Shown: positions 17,756-26,497 of the stretch, piece after piece
Position numbering within the stretch: position 1 is the stretch's first letter
How the letters are laid out: every line of letters begins with the position of its first letter
Source: Oscillospiraceae bacterium
Lineage (GTDB): Bacteria > Bacillota > Clostridia > Oscillospirales > Oscillospiraceae
NCBI GenBank assembly: GCA_022846075.1
Contig: AP025582.1
Location: 1,674,001-1,738,000, forward strand
Direction of reading: 5' to 3'
DNA length: 64,000 bases
The notes under the pieces: model-generated
What the model saw: only the letters and a program-made list of their open reading frames with translations
What the model was told of the DNA's origin: nothing
The model's database searches: none
Translations under genes and position numbers: made by a program

Positions 17756-17810
17756 GACAAAATAGGTTTGTCGGAATAAACTTGAGATAGAGATTTCTTG
17801 CGACAAACCT
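17754..17810 (+). promoter_or_regulatory. blaI promoter with BlaI-type operators
   Basis: TTGACA (17754-17759), 17-bp spacer, TAAACT (17777-17782). GACAAA half-sites occur three times: GACAAA at 17756, TTTGTC at 17767 and GACAAA at 17802. AGGTTTGTCG (17764-17773) and CGACAAACCT (17801-17810) are a perfect 10-bp inverted repeat flanking the core promoter. Autorepression by the encoded BlaI-family protein is the simplest reading. Confidence 0.65.
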
Positions 17811-17829
17811 CGTGGAAAGGGGTGAGAAA

Positions 17830-18192
17830 ATGGAAGACTGCAAGCTCTACGACGCCGAATACCGATTGATGGATCTGGTGTGGCAGCTGGAGCCGGTGAA
17901 CTCCACCGCCTTGGCCAAACGGTGCACCGAGCTCTTTGGCTGGAATAAATCCACGGCGTTCAATCTCATCCGCAAGCTGTCGGAGCGTGGATTTCTCCGC
18001 AATGAACAGGCCACGGTAACCACGCTGGTGGGCCGGGAAGATGTGATGCGCTATGAGAGCAGAGCTGTGGTGGAAAAGTCCTTTGGGGGCTCTCTGCCAG
18101 CCTTTGTCGCCGCCTTCCTGAACGGGCGGAAGCTGACGGGGGAGGAGACGGAACAACTGCGGAAGATGATCGAGGAGGCCGGCGATGAGTGA
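17830..18192 (+). CDS. BlaI/MecI family transcriptional repressor
   Basis: A 120-residue winged-helix repressor. The recognition part reads WNKSTAFNLIRKLSERGFL, typical of BlaI/MecI/CopY proteins, and the C-terminal helices (SFGGSLPAFVAAFLNGRKLTGEE) would dimerise. ATG at 17830 follows AAAGGGGTGAG; a GTG six codons earlier lacks a ribosome site. It overlaps the M56 peptidase gene by 8 bp. In known systems the partner peptidase relieves repression. No beta-lactamase or penicillin-binding protein gene is adjacent, so the target here is unknown. Confidence 0.88.
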   Translation: MEDCKLYDAEYRLMDLVWQLEPVNSTALAKRCTELFGWNKSTAFNLIRKLSERGFLRNEQATVTTLVGREDVMRYESRAVVEKSFGGSLPAFVAAFLNGRKLTGEETEQLRKMIEEAGDE

Positions 18193-19981
18193 GTTTTTCT
18201 CCCGGGTCCTGCCGGAACTTTTCCAGGCAAATCTGACGTTAAGCTTCACTTTGGTCATATTGGGCTACGCCGCCGTTTTGATCCGGAGCATTTGCTCCTT
18301 GAAGCGGGACTGGCCTCGGTGGCCCTGGCTGATCCTGTGGACAGTCCTTTTTCTGCGGTCCATCGTCCCCGCCTCCGATTCCAGTCCGTGGAGCGTATTG
18401 AATCTGACCTCTCTCACCCCCCGGCAGACCGTGGACGCACTGTCCGCGAGCTACACGGGAGACACCCGCACCATCTTTGCATCCGCCGATCAGGAAGCCT
18501 ATGAGCGCGGGGTCCGGGGCGGGGGAGAGGTCATCAAAGCGGGCGGGGAAGACGCTTATGTCGTCACCGGCGTGGACGGGGCCTCGCCCCCGCCCACTGT
18601 GGAGACCGTTTGGTTTCCGCACCTCTCCCTGGCCTGGGCCGCGGGGGTCCTCGGCATTTTGACCTGGGGCGCTGTCTCCTATTTCCGGCTGAAGCGCCGT
18701 GTGCGGGCCGCGGTCAAAACAAAGGATGGCGCCTGGGAGAGCGATCTGGTGGATGCCCCCTTCGTCCTCGGCTTTTTTCCGCCTAAGATTTACCTCCCCC
18801 TTGCTTTGGAGGAGGAGAACCGCCGGTGGGTCCTCCTCCATGAACGGGCCCATATCCGCTGCGGGCACCCCTATCTCAAGGCCTTCGCCTTTCTGGCCCT
18901 GGCCCTCCACTGGTACAATCCAGCCATGTGGATCATCTGGCTTGAGTTCTGCAAAGACCTGGAGAGCGCCTGTGACGAAACCGTCTTGTGGAGCACGGGG
19001 GAGAAAAAGGGCTATTCTTCCGCTCTGCTCTCCCTGGCTTCCGTCCGCCCGATCCGGGCGCCGCTGGCCTTTGGGGAGACCGGCGCAAAAGAGCGCATCC
19101 AAAAGGCGCTCTCCTGGCAGCGGCCGACGGCTCTGCTGATCGCCCTGCCTCTTGCCGTTGTCCTTGTCAGCGGGGCCGTCCTGGCCGCCGGCCCGGTCAG
19201 CCTTCCCGAAAACGCCCCCGCTCTGTCCGTCTTCACCAATATTCAAAGCGGGCCGGCGCGGCTGACGGGGAAGCTCTACCGGCAGAATGATCCTCTTCTT
19301 GAGCCTCCGGACTGGGAGGGAACCCCGATCCTGCCGGTAACCGCGCTGCCTTACGTTTTCCTTTGCTTTGATGATGATCCGCCCAGCCGGATCGAAGCCT
19401 ATGACTATCTTCCGGAACTGCCGGGGGAGAAGGGGACCGAGTGGGGCTTATCATCGGTAAACCGGCGCGGGGCGCCGGGAGCCCTGGAATACGGCCTGCA
19501 TCTGGTTACTCCCCACAGGAACTCCACCGGAGAGGGCCTTCAGGTCCGGGGCGTCAAGCTGTTATGCGAGTGGGGCGTTGGACGTCAAAAGGTATATGCC
19601 CAGTATGTATTCCGCCTCTATGGCCCCGCAGAGAGCGCGGATCATCTCCGCACCCTGCCCGCAGCCATGGTGGAAGGACAGGAGCTACCCCTGACGGAGG
19701 GAATGCCCAGCCGTTCCATTACGGTCACGGACCCGGAGGCGGTGGTCTATATCGCCGGTCCCCAGGATGGAACCGTATCTTACCAGATCAGGATTTGTGA
19801 CGCAGATCAGGATTGGCGTCAGCTCTCAGCCAGCACGGGGGAGGCGTCACGCCTCTCCACCCACGGCTCCGGGCTGGCCGGTCATAAAACCAGCGGATCT
19901 ATCGGGGTGGAGGCAAAATATACTTACGTCGACGGCTCCACCCACACGTGGAGGGGCCTGATCCACGTTTCACCGCGGTAA
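18185..19981 (+). CDS. M56 (BlaR1-like) membrane metallopeptidase with unknown sensor
   Basis: A 598-residue membrane protein. Three N-terminal membrane segments (about 17-35, 46-60 and 150-168) bracket an extracytoplasmic insert near 70-145. The zinc site is HERAH at 219-223, followed by LHWYNPAMWII and ESACDETVL, as in M56 peptidases. A fourth segment lies near 318-338, followed by an outside domain of about 260 residues. That domain shows no SxxK, SxN or KTG set of a penicillin-binding sensor, unlike BlaR1. It should sense something other than a beta-lactam and switch the overlapping BlaI repressor. The ligand is unknown. Confidence 0.85.
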   Translation: MSEFFSRVLPELFQANLTLSFTLVILGYAAVLIRSICSLKRDWPRWPWLILWTVLFLRSIVPASDSSPWSVLNLTSLTPRQTVDALSASYTGDTRTIFASADQEAYERGVRGGGEVIKAGGEDAYVVTGVDGASPPPTVETVWFPHLSLAWAAGVLGILTWGAVSYFRLKRRVRAAVKTKDGAWESDLVDAPFVLGFFPPKIYLPLALEEENRRWVLLHERAHIRCGHPYLKAFAFLALALHWYNPAMWIIWLEFCKDLESACDETVLWSTGEKKGYSSALLSLASVRPIRAPLAFGETGAKERIQKALSWQRPTALLIALPLAVVLVSGAVLAAGPVSLPENAPALSVFTNIQSGPARLTGKLYRQNDPLLEPPDWEGTPILPVTALPYVFLCFDDDPPSRIEAYDYLPELPGEKGTEWGLSSVNRRGAPGALEYGLHLVTPHRNSTGEGLQVRGVKLLCEWGVGRQKVYAQYVFRLYGPAESADHLRTLPAAMVEGQELPLTEGMPSRSITVTDPEAVVYIAGPQDGTVSYQIRICDADQDWRQLSASTGEASRLSTHGSGLAGHKTSGSIGVEAKYTYVDGSTHTWRGLIHVSPR

Positions 19982-20048
19982 GGCAAGTCATTTAAACCAA
20001 AAACAGCTCTTGTTTTCAGCATAGTTGCGCAATAATGGAGAAACCCGG

Positions 20049-20086
20049 GGCGGGGACTTGCAAAAACGCGGGTCCCCGCCTATAAT
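20049..20086 (+). promoter_or_regulatory. Aminotransferase promoter with GC-rich dyad
   Basis: TTGCAA (20058-20063), 17-bp spacer, TATAAT (20081-20086). A perfect 9-bp inverted repeat (GGCGGGGAC at 20049-20057 and GTCCCCGCC at 20072-20080) encloses the -35 box and abuts the -10, a likely operator. Confidence 0.65.
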
Positions 20087-20128
20087 ATTGTCGTGTTTGA
20101 AATTGTTACCATACGGGAGGAATGAACG

Positions 20129-21319
20129 GTGAAAGAGCTTTCCCGGATTGCCCGAGGCGTACGCGCCTCCACCACTATGGCCATTGACAGCCTCTACAAG
20201 CAGATGAAGGCGGAGGGGCAGGACGTGATCGGCTTTGCCGCTGGTGAACCCGATTTTAATACCCCTGACCATATCAAGGAGGCCGCCTACCAGGCCATCC
20301 GGGATAATTTTACCCGCTACACCCCCGCCTCCGGCATGGTGGAGCTCAAGCAGGCCGCCTGTGACCGTATGAAAGCCGACTGCGGCGTGGACTACACCCC
20401 CGCCCAAGTGGTGATCGCCAGCGGTGCCAAGCATATGGTCTACCTGGCACTCCGGGCCTTGGTGAACCCGGGGGACGAGGTGATCCTCCCCACCCCAGCC
20501 TGGGTGAGCTACTATGAGCTGATCCGCATCGTGGGCGGGATCCCGGTCATGCTTCCAGCCTCGGAGGAAGAGGACTTCAAGATCACCCCCGAAAAGCTGG
20601 AGCAGGCCATCACCACCCAGACCAAAGCCATCATCCTCAATAACCCCTCCAATCCCACCGGCATGGTCTATGACGCCGCCCAGCTCCGGGCCTTGGCGGA
20701 CGTGTGCGTCAGGCATGACCTCTATATCATCGCCGATGAGATCTACTATGGCCTGCTCTACGACGGAAAGACGTTTACCAGCATCGCCTCCCTGGGGGAG
20801 GAGGTCAAGCGCCGGACGATCCTGGTTAACGGCGTGTCCAAATCCTACGCCATGACCGGATGGCGCATCGGCTACGCCATGGCGGAGCCGGAGATCGCCA
20901 AGCTGATGGCCGACTACGTCAGCCACTCCACCGGTTCTCCCTGCTCCATTTCCCAGAGGGCCGCCATGGCGGGGCTCACCGCGTCCCAGGAAGAAGTCTA
21001 CACCATGCGGGAAGCTTTTCAGGCCCGCCGGGATTACATGGTGGAGCGTATGAACCGCATCCCCGGGGTAAGCTGTATTCGCCCCGAGGGCGCTTTCTAC
21101 GTCATGATGAACATTCAAAAGCTGATCGGGCGGACCCTCGGCGGCGTCACGATCCGGGACGACAACGATTTTGCCACCGCCTTTTTGAAACAGGGCCTTG
21201 TGGCGGTCGTGCCCGGCGAAGGCTTTGGCGCTCCCGGCTTCGTCCGCTGGTCTTACGCCACCTCCATGGAAAATATCAAGGAGGGTCTGGATCGGCTGGA
21301 TCGCTTTTTGGCAAACTGA
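20129..21319 (+). CDS. Class I aminotransferase (aspartate aminotransferase type)
   Basis: A 396-residue fold type I PLP enzyme. The substrate loop AAGEPDFNTPDHI is at about 36-48, NNPSNPTGMVY near 172, and the PLP lysine is Lys238 in NGVSKSYAMTGWRIGY. This arrangement is that of subgroup I-beta aspartate aminotransferases, transferring amino groups between aspartate and 2-oxoglutarate, though related enzymes act on other amino acids. Start is GTG after GGGAGG. It is a single-gene unit with its own promoter and terminator. It could in principle supply the hisC step missing here, but nothing in the sequence supports that. Confidence 0.88.
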   Translation: MKELSRIARGVRASTTMAIDSLYKQMKAEGQDVIGFAAGEPDFNTPDHIKEAAYQAIRDNFTRYTPASGMVELKQAACDRMKADCGVDYTPAQVVIASGAKHMVYLALRALVNPGDEVILPTPAWVSYYELIRIVGGIPVMLPASEEEDFKITPEKLEQAITTQTKAIILNNPSNPTGMVYDAAQLRALADVCVRHDLYIIADEIYYGLLYDGKTFTSIASLGEEVKRRTILVNGVSKSYAMTGWRIGYAMAEPEIAKLMADYVSHSTGSPCSISQRAAMAGLTASQEEVYTMREAFQARRDYMVERMNRIPGVSCIRPEGAFYVMMNIQKLIGRTLGGVTIRDDNDFATAFLKQGLVAVVPGEGFGAPGFVRWSYATSMENIKEGLDRLDRFLAN

Positions 21320-21326
21320 TCTCATA

Positions 21327-21364
21327 AAAAGGGCGGACGAGTCTTGCACCCGGCCGCCCTTTTG
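21327..21364 (+). terminator. Terminator after aminotransferase
   Basis: AAAAGGGCGG pairs with CCGCCCTTTT across a 17-nt loop. Confidence 0.8.
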
Positions 21365-21454
21365 TGATAATATGGTTTCAGATTTTTGAATTGCTGAAAT
21401 TATTTTTCTTCTCCAAGAAATTCTGCAATTTTTTGAAATGAGGGCTGACCATCT

Positions 21455-22891
21455 ATGAGCACAAATGTTTATGAGACTCCTCTGTCCTCCCGGTACGCAA
21501 GCCCCGAGATGCTCCGGCTGTTCTCTCCGGACAAGAAGTTCTCCACCTGGAGGCGGCTTTGGGTCGCCCTGGCCCGGGGGGAGATGGAGCTGGGGCTTCC
21601 CGTGACTCCGGAGCAGGTGGCCGAGCTGGAAGCCCATATAGACGATATCGATTACGCCGCCGCCGCCCGCTGGGAAAAAGAGCTGCGTCACGACGTGATG
21701 GCCCATATCCACGCCTATGGCGAGCAGTGCCCTACGGCGATGCCCATTATCCACTTGGGCGCCACCAGCTGCTACGTGGGGGATAATACCGACATGATCC
21801 TCATGCGTGAGGGGCTGATGCTGATCCGGGAAAAGCTGGTGAAGGTGCTGTCCTACCTGGCGGATTTCGCCGAGCGGTATAAGTCCCTTCCAACCTTGGG
21901 CTTCACCCACTTTCAGAGCGCCCAGCTGGTGACGGTGGGGAAGCGGGCCACCCTTTGGATGAATGAGCTCCTTATGGATCTGGACGAGGTGGAATACCGT
22001 ATCTCCCGCATGGCCCTGCTGGGCTCTAAAGGCACCACCGGCACCCAGGCCAGCTTTTTGGAACTCTTCGAGGGGGATCACGAAAAGGTCAAGGCCCTGG
22101 AGGAGAAGATTGCCGCCGAGATGGGCTTTGACTCCGTGGTCCCGGTCTCGGGGCAAACCTATTCCCGGAAGGTGGACGCCGCCGTTTTGGCCACCCTCTC
22201 CGGCATCGCCCAGTCAGCCAGCAAGTTTGCCAACGACCTGCGCCTCCTGTGCCACCTGAAAGAGGTGGAGGAGCCCTTCGAGGCCCACCAGATCGGCTCT
22301 TCCGCCATGCCCTATAAACGCAACCCCATGCGCTGTGAGCGCATCTGCGGGCTGGCCCGCTATGTGATGGCCGACGCCATGAACCCCGCCTTCACCGCCG
22401 CCACCCAGTGGTTTGAGCGGACGCTGGACGACTCCGCCAACAAGCGGGTATCCGTGCCCGAGGCATTCCTGGCCGTGGACGCCATTTTGAATATCTACGC
22501 CAACGTGGCCTCCGGGCTGGTGGTCCACGAGAAGGTCATCGCCAGGCACGTGACGGAGGAACTGCCCTTCATGGCCACCGAGAACATCATGATGGACGCC
22601 GTGAAGCGGGGAGGGGACCGTCAGGCTCTCCACGAGCGGATTCGTCAGCTTTCCCTTGAGGCCGGGCGTAATATCAAGGAAGAGGGGCTGCCCAACAACC
22701 TCATCGACCTGATCGCCGCCGAGCCCATGTTTGGCCTGACCCGGGCTGAGATTGAGGCCCATTTGGACCCCGCCCGGTATATCGGCCGCTGCCCCCAGCA
22801 GGTGGAGGAGTTCCTCCGGGACGACGTCCGGCCCGTGCTGAAGCGGTATGCTTCAGCCTTGGAAAAGAAAGATACAGAATTGACCGTTTGA
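21455..22891 (+). CDS. purB: Adenylosuccinate lyase
   Basis: A 478-residue lyase that releases fumarate from SAICAR and from adenylosuccinate in purine synthesis. The superfamily signature SSAMPYKRNPMRCE near 285-298 carries the mobile catalytic loop, and TSCYVGDN and the LGSKGTTGTQASF block line the active site. Its length is typical of the longer clostridial form. The leader contains an imperfect inverted repeat (AATTGC near 21388 and GCAATT near 21423) of unknown meaning. It is followed closely by pfkA with no terminator between, so the two may be co-transcribed. Confidence 0.95.
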   Translation: MSTNVYETPLSSRYASPEMLRLFSPDKKFSTWRRLWVALARGEMELGLPVTPEQVAELEAHIDDIDYAAAARWEKELRHDVMAHIHAYGEQCPTAMPIIHLGATSCYVGDNTDMILMREGLMLIREKLVKVLSYLADFAERYKSLPTLGFTHFQSAQLVTVGKRATLWMNELLMDLDEVEYRISRMALLGSKGTTGTQASFLELFEGDHEKVKALEEKIAAEMGFDSVVPVSGQTYSRKVDAAVLATLSGIAQSASKFANDLRLLCHLKEVEEPFEAHQIGSSAMPYKRNPMRCERICGLARYVMADAMNPAFTAATQWFERTLDDSANKRVSVPEAFLAVDAILNIYANVASGLVVHEKVIARHVTEELPFMATENIMMDAVKRGGDRQALHERIRQLSLEAGRNIKEEGLPNNLIDLIAAEPMFGLTRAEIEAHLDPARYIGRCPQQVEEFLRDDVRPVLKRYASALEKKDTELTV

Positions 22892-22914
22892 GAGAGAAAA
22901 GGGAGGAACACAAT

Positions 22915-23904
22915 ATGGATAACGCCATTCGCCGCATCGGGGTCCTCACCAGCGGAGGGGATGCCCCCGGTATGAACGCCGCCATCCGCGCCGCGGCCCG
23001 GACCTGCTTCCACTTGGGCATCGAGTGCGTGGGCATTCGCCGGGGCTTCAACGGCCTGATCAACGGGGACGACGAGGTCCTCAACTATTCCCGGGTCAGC
23101 GGGCTGACCCGGATGGGCGGCACCATGCTCTATTCCGCCCGCAGCGCGGAGTTCCGCACCGAGGCCGGGATCGAGAAGGCCGTCAACACCTGCAAGCTGC
23201 TCGGTCTGGACGGCATCGTGGGCATCGGGGGAGACGGCACGTTCCGGGGCCTTCACGATCTGGCCGACCACGGGATCGCCGTCATCGGCGTCCCCGGCAC
23301 CATCGATAACGACATCGCCTGCTCCAGCTATACCATCGGCTACGACACCGCCTGCAACACGGCGGTGGAGTGCATCGACAAGCTCCAGGACACCATGCAG
23401 TCCCACGAGCGCTGCTCCGTGGTGGAGGTGATGGGCCACCGGGCCGGGCACCTGGCCCTCTACGTGGGGCTGGCCTGCGGCGCCACCGCCGTTCTCATTC
23501 CGGAGAAGCCGGTGAACTTTGAGGAAGACGTCATCGAGCCCATCCGCCGGGCCCGCCTCAGCGGCCGCACCCATTTCATGATCATCGTGGCCGAAGGGGT
23601 TGGAAGCTCCTACGACGTGGCCAACAAGATCAAAGAGGCCACCGCCCTGGATACCCGGGTCACTGTTCTAGGCCATATTCAGCGGGGCGGCGCCCCTTCC
23701 GCCCGGGACCGGGTCACCGCCACCCATATGGGCTATTCCGCCGTCATGCTCCTGGCCAGCGGAAAGACGGACCGGGTGGTCTGCATGCAGGACGACAAGT
23801 ATATCGACTATGACATCGCCGAGGCCCTGAGCATGAAAAAGGGCCTGGATGAGGACAAATACACTGTGATGCGCACTATGATCGGCCAGCACAACAAGGT
23901 GTGA
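22915..23904 (+). CDS. pfkA: 6-phosphofructokinase
   Basis: A 329-residue ATP-type phosphofructokinase making fructose-1,6-bisphosphate. RIGVLTSGGDAPGMNAAIRA opens the protein, GIGGDGTFRG is the ATP loop, and GTIDNDIACS carries the catalytic Asp. ATG at 22915 follows AAGGGAGG; an in-frame start nine codons earlier overlaps the purB end and has no such site. The next gene is fructose-bisphosphate aldolase, so the two enzymes of consecutive glycolytic steps are paired. Confidence 0.95.
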   Translation: MDNAIRRIGVLTSGGDAPGMNAAIRAAARTCFHLGIECVGIRRGFNGLINGDDEVLNYSRVSGLTRMGGTMLYSARSAEFRTEAGIEKAVNTCKLLGLDGIVGIGGDGTFRGLHDLADHGIAVIGVPGTIDNDIACSSYTIGYDTACNTAVECIDKLQDTMQSHERCSVVEVMGHRAGHLALYVGLACGATAVLIPEKPVNFEEDVIEPIRRARLSGRTHFMIIVAEGVGSSYDVANKIKEATALDTRVTVLGHIQRGGAPSARDRVTATHMGYSAVMLLASGKTDRVVCMQDDKYIDYDIAEALSMKKGLDEDKYTVMRTMIGQHNKV

Positions 23905-23942
23905 GCCGTTTCGCCCAATTTAAAACAAAGGAGTTGTAAGTC

Positions 23943-24878
23943 ATGCCACTGGTCACTTCTGCCGAAATGTTCAAAAAAGCCTATGAGGGTGGGTACGCCA
24001 TCGGCGCCTTCAACGTCAACAACATGGAGATCGTCCAGGGGATCACCGAGGCGGCCGCCGAGGTGAGGGCCCCCATCATCCTCCAGGCCTCCGCCGGGGC
24101 CCGGAAGTATGCCAAGGCCGTGTACCTGCGCAAGCTGGTGGAAGCCGCCGTGGAGGACACCGGTCTGCCCATCGTTCTGCATCTGGACCACGGCGCCAAC
24201 TTCGAGGTCTGCAAGGACTGTATCGACGGCGGCTTCACCTCCGTCATGATCGACGCCAGCTCCAAGCCCTTCACCGAGAACATCGCCCTGACCAAGAAGG
24301 TGGTGGAGTACGCCCACGACCACGGCGTGGTGGTGGAGGCCGAGCTGGGCGCCCTGGCCGGCGTGGAGGATGACGTTCAGGTTTCCGCCGAGGATTCCCA
24401 CTACACCCGCCCCGAGGAGGTGGAGGAATTTGTCTCCAAGAGCGGCTGTGACTCCCTGGCCATTGCCATCGGCACCAGCCACGGCGCTTACAAGTTCAAG
24501 CCCGGCACCAAGCCCCAGCTGCGCTTCGATATCCTGGAAGAGGTCTCCAAGCGGCTGCCCGGATTCCCCATCGTGCTTCACGGCGCCTCCTCCGTGCCTC
24601 AGAACTTTGTGAAGATCATCAATGACCACGGCGGCAAAATGCCCGGCGCCATCGGCGTGCCCGAGGAGCAGCTCCGCCAGGCCGCCCGGATGGCTGTCTG
24701 TAAGATCAACATCGACTCCGATCTGCGTTTGGCCATGACCGCCGGTATCCGGGAACATTTTGACGCCCATCCCGACCACTTTGACCCCCGCCAGTATATG
24801 GGCGACGGACGCAACTATATCAAAGAGCTGGTCAAAGACAAGATCGTCAACGTCCTGGGCAGCGACGGCAAGGCCTGA
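23943..24878 (+). CDS. fba: Fructose-bisphosphate aldolase, class II
   Basis: A 311-residue zinc aldolase that splits fructose-1,6-bisphosphate. Metal ligands are seen in LHLDHGANFE, VEAELGALAG and in VLHGASSVP; the sugar-binding ending IDSDLRLAMTAGIRE is typical. It starts after AAAGGAG, 38 bp behind pfkA, and ends at a hairpin shared with the convergent gene on the other strand. Confidence 0.95.
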   Translation: MPLVTSAEMFKKAYEGGYAIGAFNVNNMEIVQGITEAAAEVRAPIILQASAGARKYAKAVYLRKLVEAAVEDTGLPIVLHLDHGANFEVCKDCIDGGFTSVMIDASSKPFTENIALTKKVVEYAHDHGVVVEAELGALAGVEDDVQVSAEDSHYTRPEEVEEFVSKSGCDSLAIAIGTSHGAYKFKPGTKPQLRFDILEEVSKRLPGFPIVLHGASSVPQNFVKIINDHGGKMPGAIGVPEEQLRQAARMAVCKINIDSDLRLAMTAGIREHFDAHPDHFDPRQYMGDGRNYIKELVKDKIVNVLGSDGKA

Positions 24879-24932
24879 CCACCGAAAAGCAAAAAACCGT
24901 GTCGACAAGATTGAACCATTAATTTCTGACAG

Positions 24933-24970
24933 AAAAAAGCCGCCGGAAAACCTTCCGGCGGCCTTTTTTG
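24933..24970. terminator. Bidirectional terminator between fba and minus-strand gene
   Basis: A 10-bp stem (GCCGCCGGAA with TTCCGGCGGC), 4-nt loop, with A6 on one side and T6 on the other, serving both convergent units. Confidence 0.93.
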
Positions 24971-24972
24971 TC

Positions 24973-25431
24973 CTAATGTACGTTCTCCGGCTCTCTTTCC
25001 TCTTCCCGCTGATGAATGAAGGGAAGGTGGACCGAGTGGTCCTTGTCGTCCAGACCAGGGATGAAAAGGTACTTGCGAATGATGAAAAGAATGGCCAGAG
25101 CGCCCACCATCAATAAGGTCTCCACCGGGTTGGTGTGCTCTACCACCATCTGCCGGGCAGTGGCAAAGAGGACCACCTCCACCACCGAGCTCATATTATG
25201 GCGACAAAGCATTTTCAGAAATTCGATTCCGATGACCACGTTAAAAGCGGCAGCCAAAAAAGAGTGGAAGGAATTTGCGTCACCTTTGGAATCCCATAAA
25301 ACGCCTACCTCCTGAATGACCGCAAGCAGCGCCACACAGATGGCCGCCACCAGGACCACACCGACCAATATCTCCAAAAACTGGGCCAGGCGGTAGAGGA
25401 GGTTGGGAAGTTGATTGCGGAGATCGTTCAT
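24973..25431 (-). CDS. Four-helix membrane protein, PsiE-like
   Basis: A 152-residue protein with four hydrophobic stretches (about 15-40, 58-75, 82-95, 104-124) and a hydrophilic tail. The line EVVLFATARQMVVEHTN, then LLMVGALAILFIIRKYLF, resembles the phosphate-starvation-inducible PsiE family, whose function is unknown. It is the last gene of a minus-strand run arsC-like, glnS, ltaE, this gene, 13 bp after ltaE. The assignment is by appearance and could be wrong. Confidence 0.6.
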   Translation of the reverse strand: MNDLRNQLPNLLYRLAQFLEILVGVVLVAAICVALLAVIQEVGVLWDSKGDANSFHSFLAAAFNVVIGIEFLKMLCRHNMSSVVEVVLFATARQMVVEHTNPVETLLMVGALAILFIIRKYLFIPGLDDKDHSVHLPFIHQREEEREPENVH

Positions 25432-25444
25432 AGGCGGGCTCCTT

Positions 25445-26473
25445 TCAACCCATTTTTTTCAATTCGGCCAACAGGCCCTCCACACTCTCCTTCGGGGTGG
25501 CGAAGGAGGTCACAAAACGGATGATGGTATGGTCCTCGTCAGCCTTGGACCAGATCTCATAGCTGCACAGTTTGCTGAGCTGCGGCAGGAGCTTGTCGGG
25601 AACGATGGGGAAGATCTGGTTGGTGGGGGAGTCCACCATCATGGGCACCCCCAGATTTTTCAAGCCGCCCTGAAGATACTGGGCCATCTCCACGGCGTGA
25701 CCCGCGATCTTGAAGTAGAGCCCGTCCTGCAAAAGCGCCTGAAACTGGACCCCCAGCAGCCAGCCCTTGGCCAATACCGCGCCGTGCTGCTTCTTCATGC
25801 GGAAGAAGTTCCCCTGGAGTGCGGGGTCCAGGATGACCAGCGCCTCGCCCATCATAGCGCCGTTTTTGGTTCCGCCGATGTAAAAGGCGTCGGTCAGGGC
25901 GGCGATGTCGGCCAGCGTCAGGTCGTTGACCGCGGAGGCCATGGCGCAGCCCAGGCGGGCGCCGTCCAGGAAGAGGAGCAGGCCGTTGTCCCGGCAGCAC
26001 TTGGACAGGGCGGTGAGCTCAGCCTTGGTATAGACAGCGCCGGTCTCGGTGGCGTTGGAGATATACACCAGACGGGGCTTGGTCACGTGCTCGTCCCTGC
26101 CACCCTCCACCAAAGGCAGGATGTGGGCAGGGGTGAGCTTTCCGTCCCCGGCCACCTGGGCCTGCATCAGCTTGTGGCCGGTGGCCTCCACGGCACCCGC
26201 CTCATGGCCGTTGACGTGGCCGGTGTGGGCGCAGATCACGCTCTCCCAAGGCCGCAGGAAGGAGGCGATGGCGACAAAATTGGTCTGGGTGCCGCCTACC
26301 ATAAACTCCACGCTGGCCTGGGGCGCTTTACAGAGATCCTTAATCAGATCGGCGCAGGTCTTGCAGTAGTCATCGGCGCCGTAGCCGATGACGCTCTCGG
26401 AGTTTACCCCGGACAGGGCCGCCAGCACCTCAGGATGGCAGCCCTCGGAATAATCGTTACGGAAGTTGTACAC
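25445..26473 (-). CDS. ltaE: Low-specificity L-threonine aldolase
   Basis: A 342-residue fold type I PLP enzyme that splits threonine or allo-threonine to glycine and acetaldehyde. The N-terminal MYNFRNDYSEGCHP and the PLP lysine Lys203 (YIGGTKNGAMMGE) fit the aldolase and beta-eliminating lyase family. Start is GTG after AAAGGAG. It lies 24 bp downstream of glnS, so it shares that transcript. Related lyases have other substrates, but threonine aldolase is the best match. Confidence 0.88.
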   Translation of the reverse strand: MYNFRNDYSEGCHPEVLAALSGVNSESVIGYGADDYCKTCADLIKDLCKAPQASVEFMVGGTQTNFVAIASFLRPWESVICAHTGHVNGHEAGAVEATGHKLMQAQVAGDGKLTPAHILPLVEGGRDEHVTKPRLVYISNATETGAVYTKAELTALSKCCRDNGLLLFLDGARLGCAMASAVNDLTLADIAALTDAFYIGGTKNGAMMGEALVILDPALQGNFFRMKKQHGAVLAKGWLLGVQFQALLQDGLYFKIAGHAVEMAQYLQGGLKNLGVPMMVDSPTNQIFPIVPDKLLPQLSKLCSYEIWSKADEDHTIIRFVTSFATPKESVEGLLAELKKMG

Positions 26474-26497
26474 AAAAGCATCTCCTTTGACGTAGGA

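Noticed and set aside
17830-19981. Reading the BlaI/M56 pair as beta-lactam resistance
   Set aside because: No penicillin-binding motifs in the external domain and no beta-lactamase or PBP gene beside it.
20129-21319. Class I aminotransferase as HisC
   Set aside because: Motifs and length fit aspartate-type aminotransferases; it has its own promoter, 10 kb from the his operon.
19988-22156. A 722-codon open frame on the minus strand
   Set aside because: It is antisense to the aminotransferase and purB and has no motif or ribosome site.
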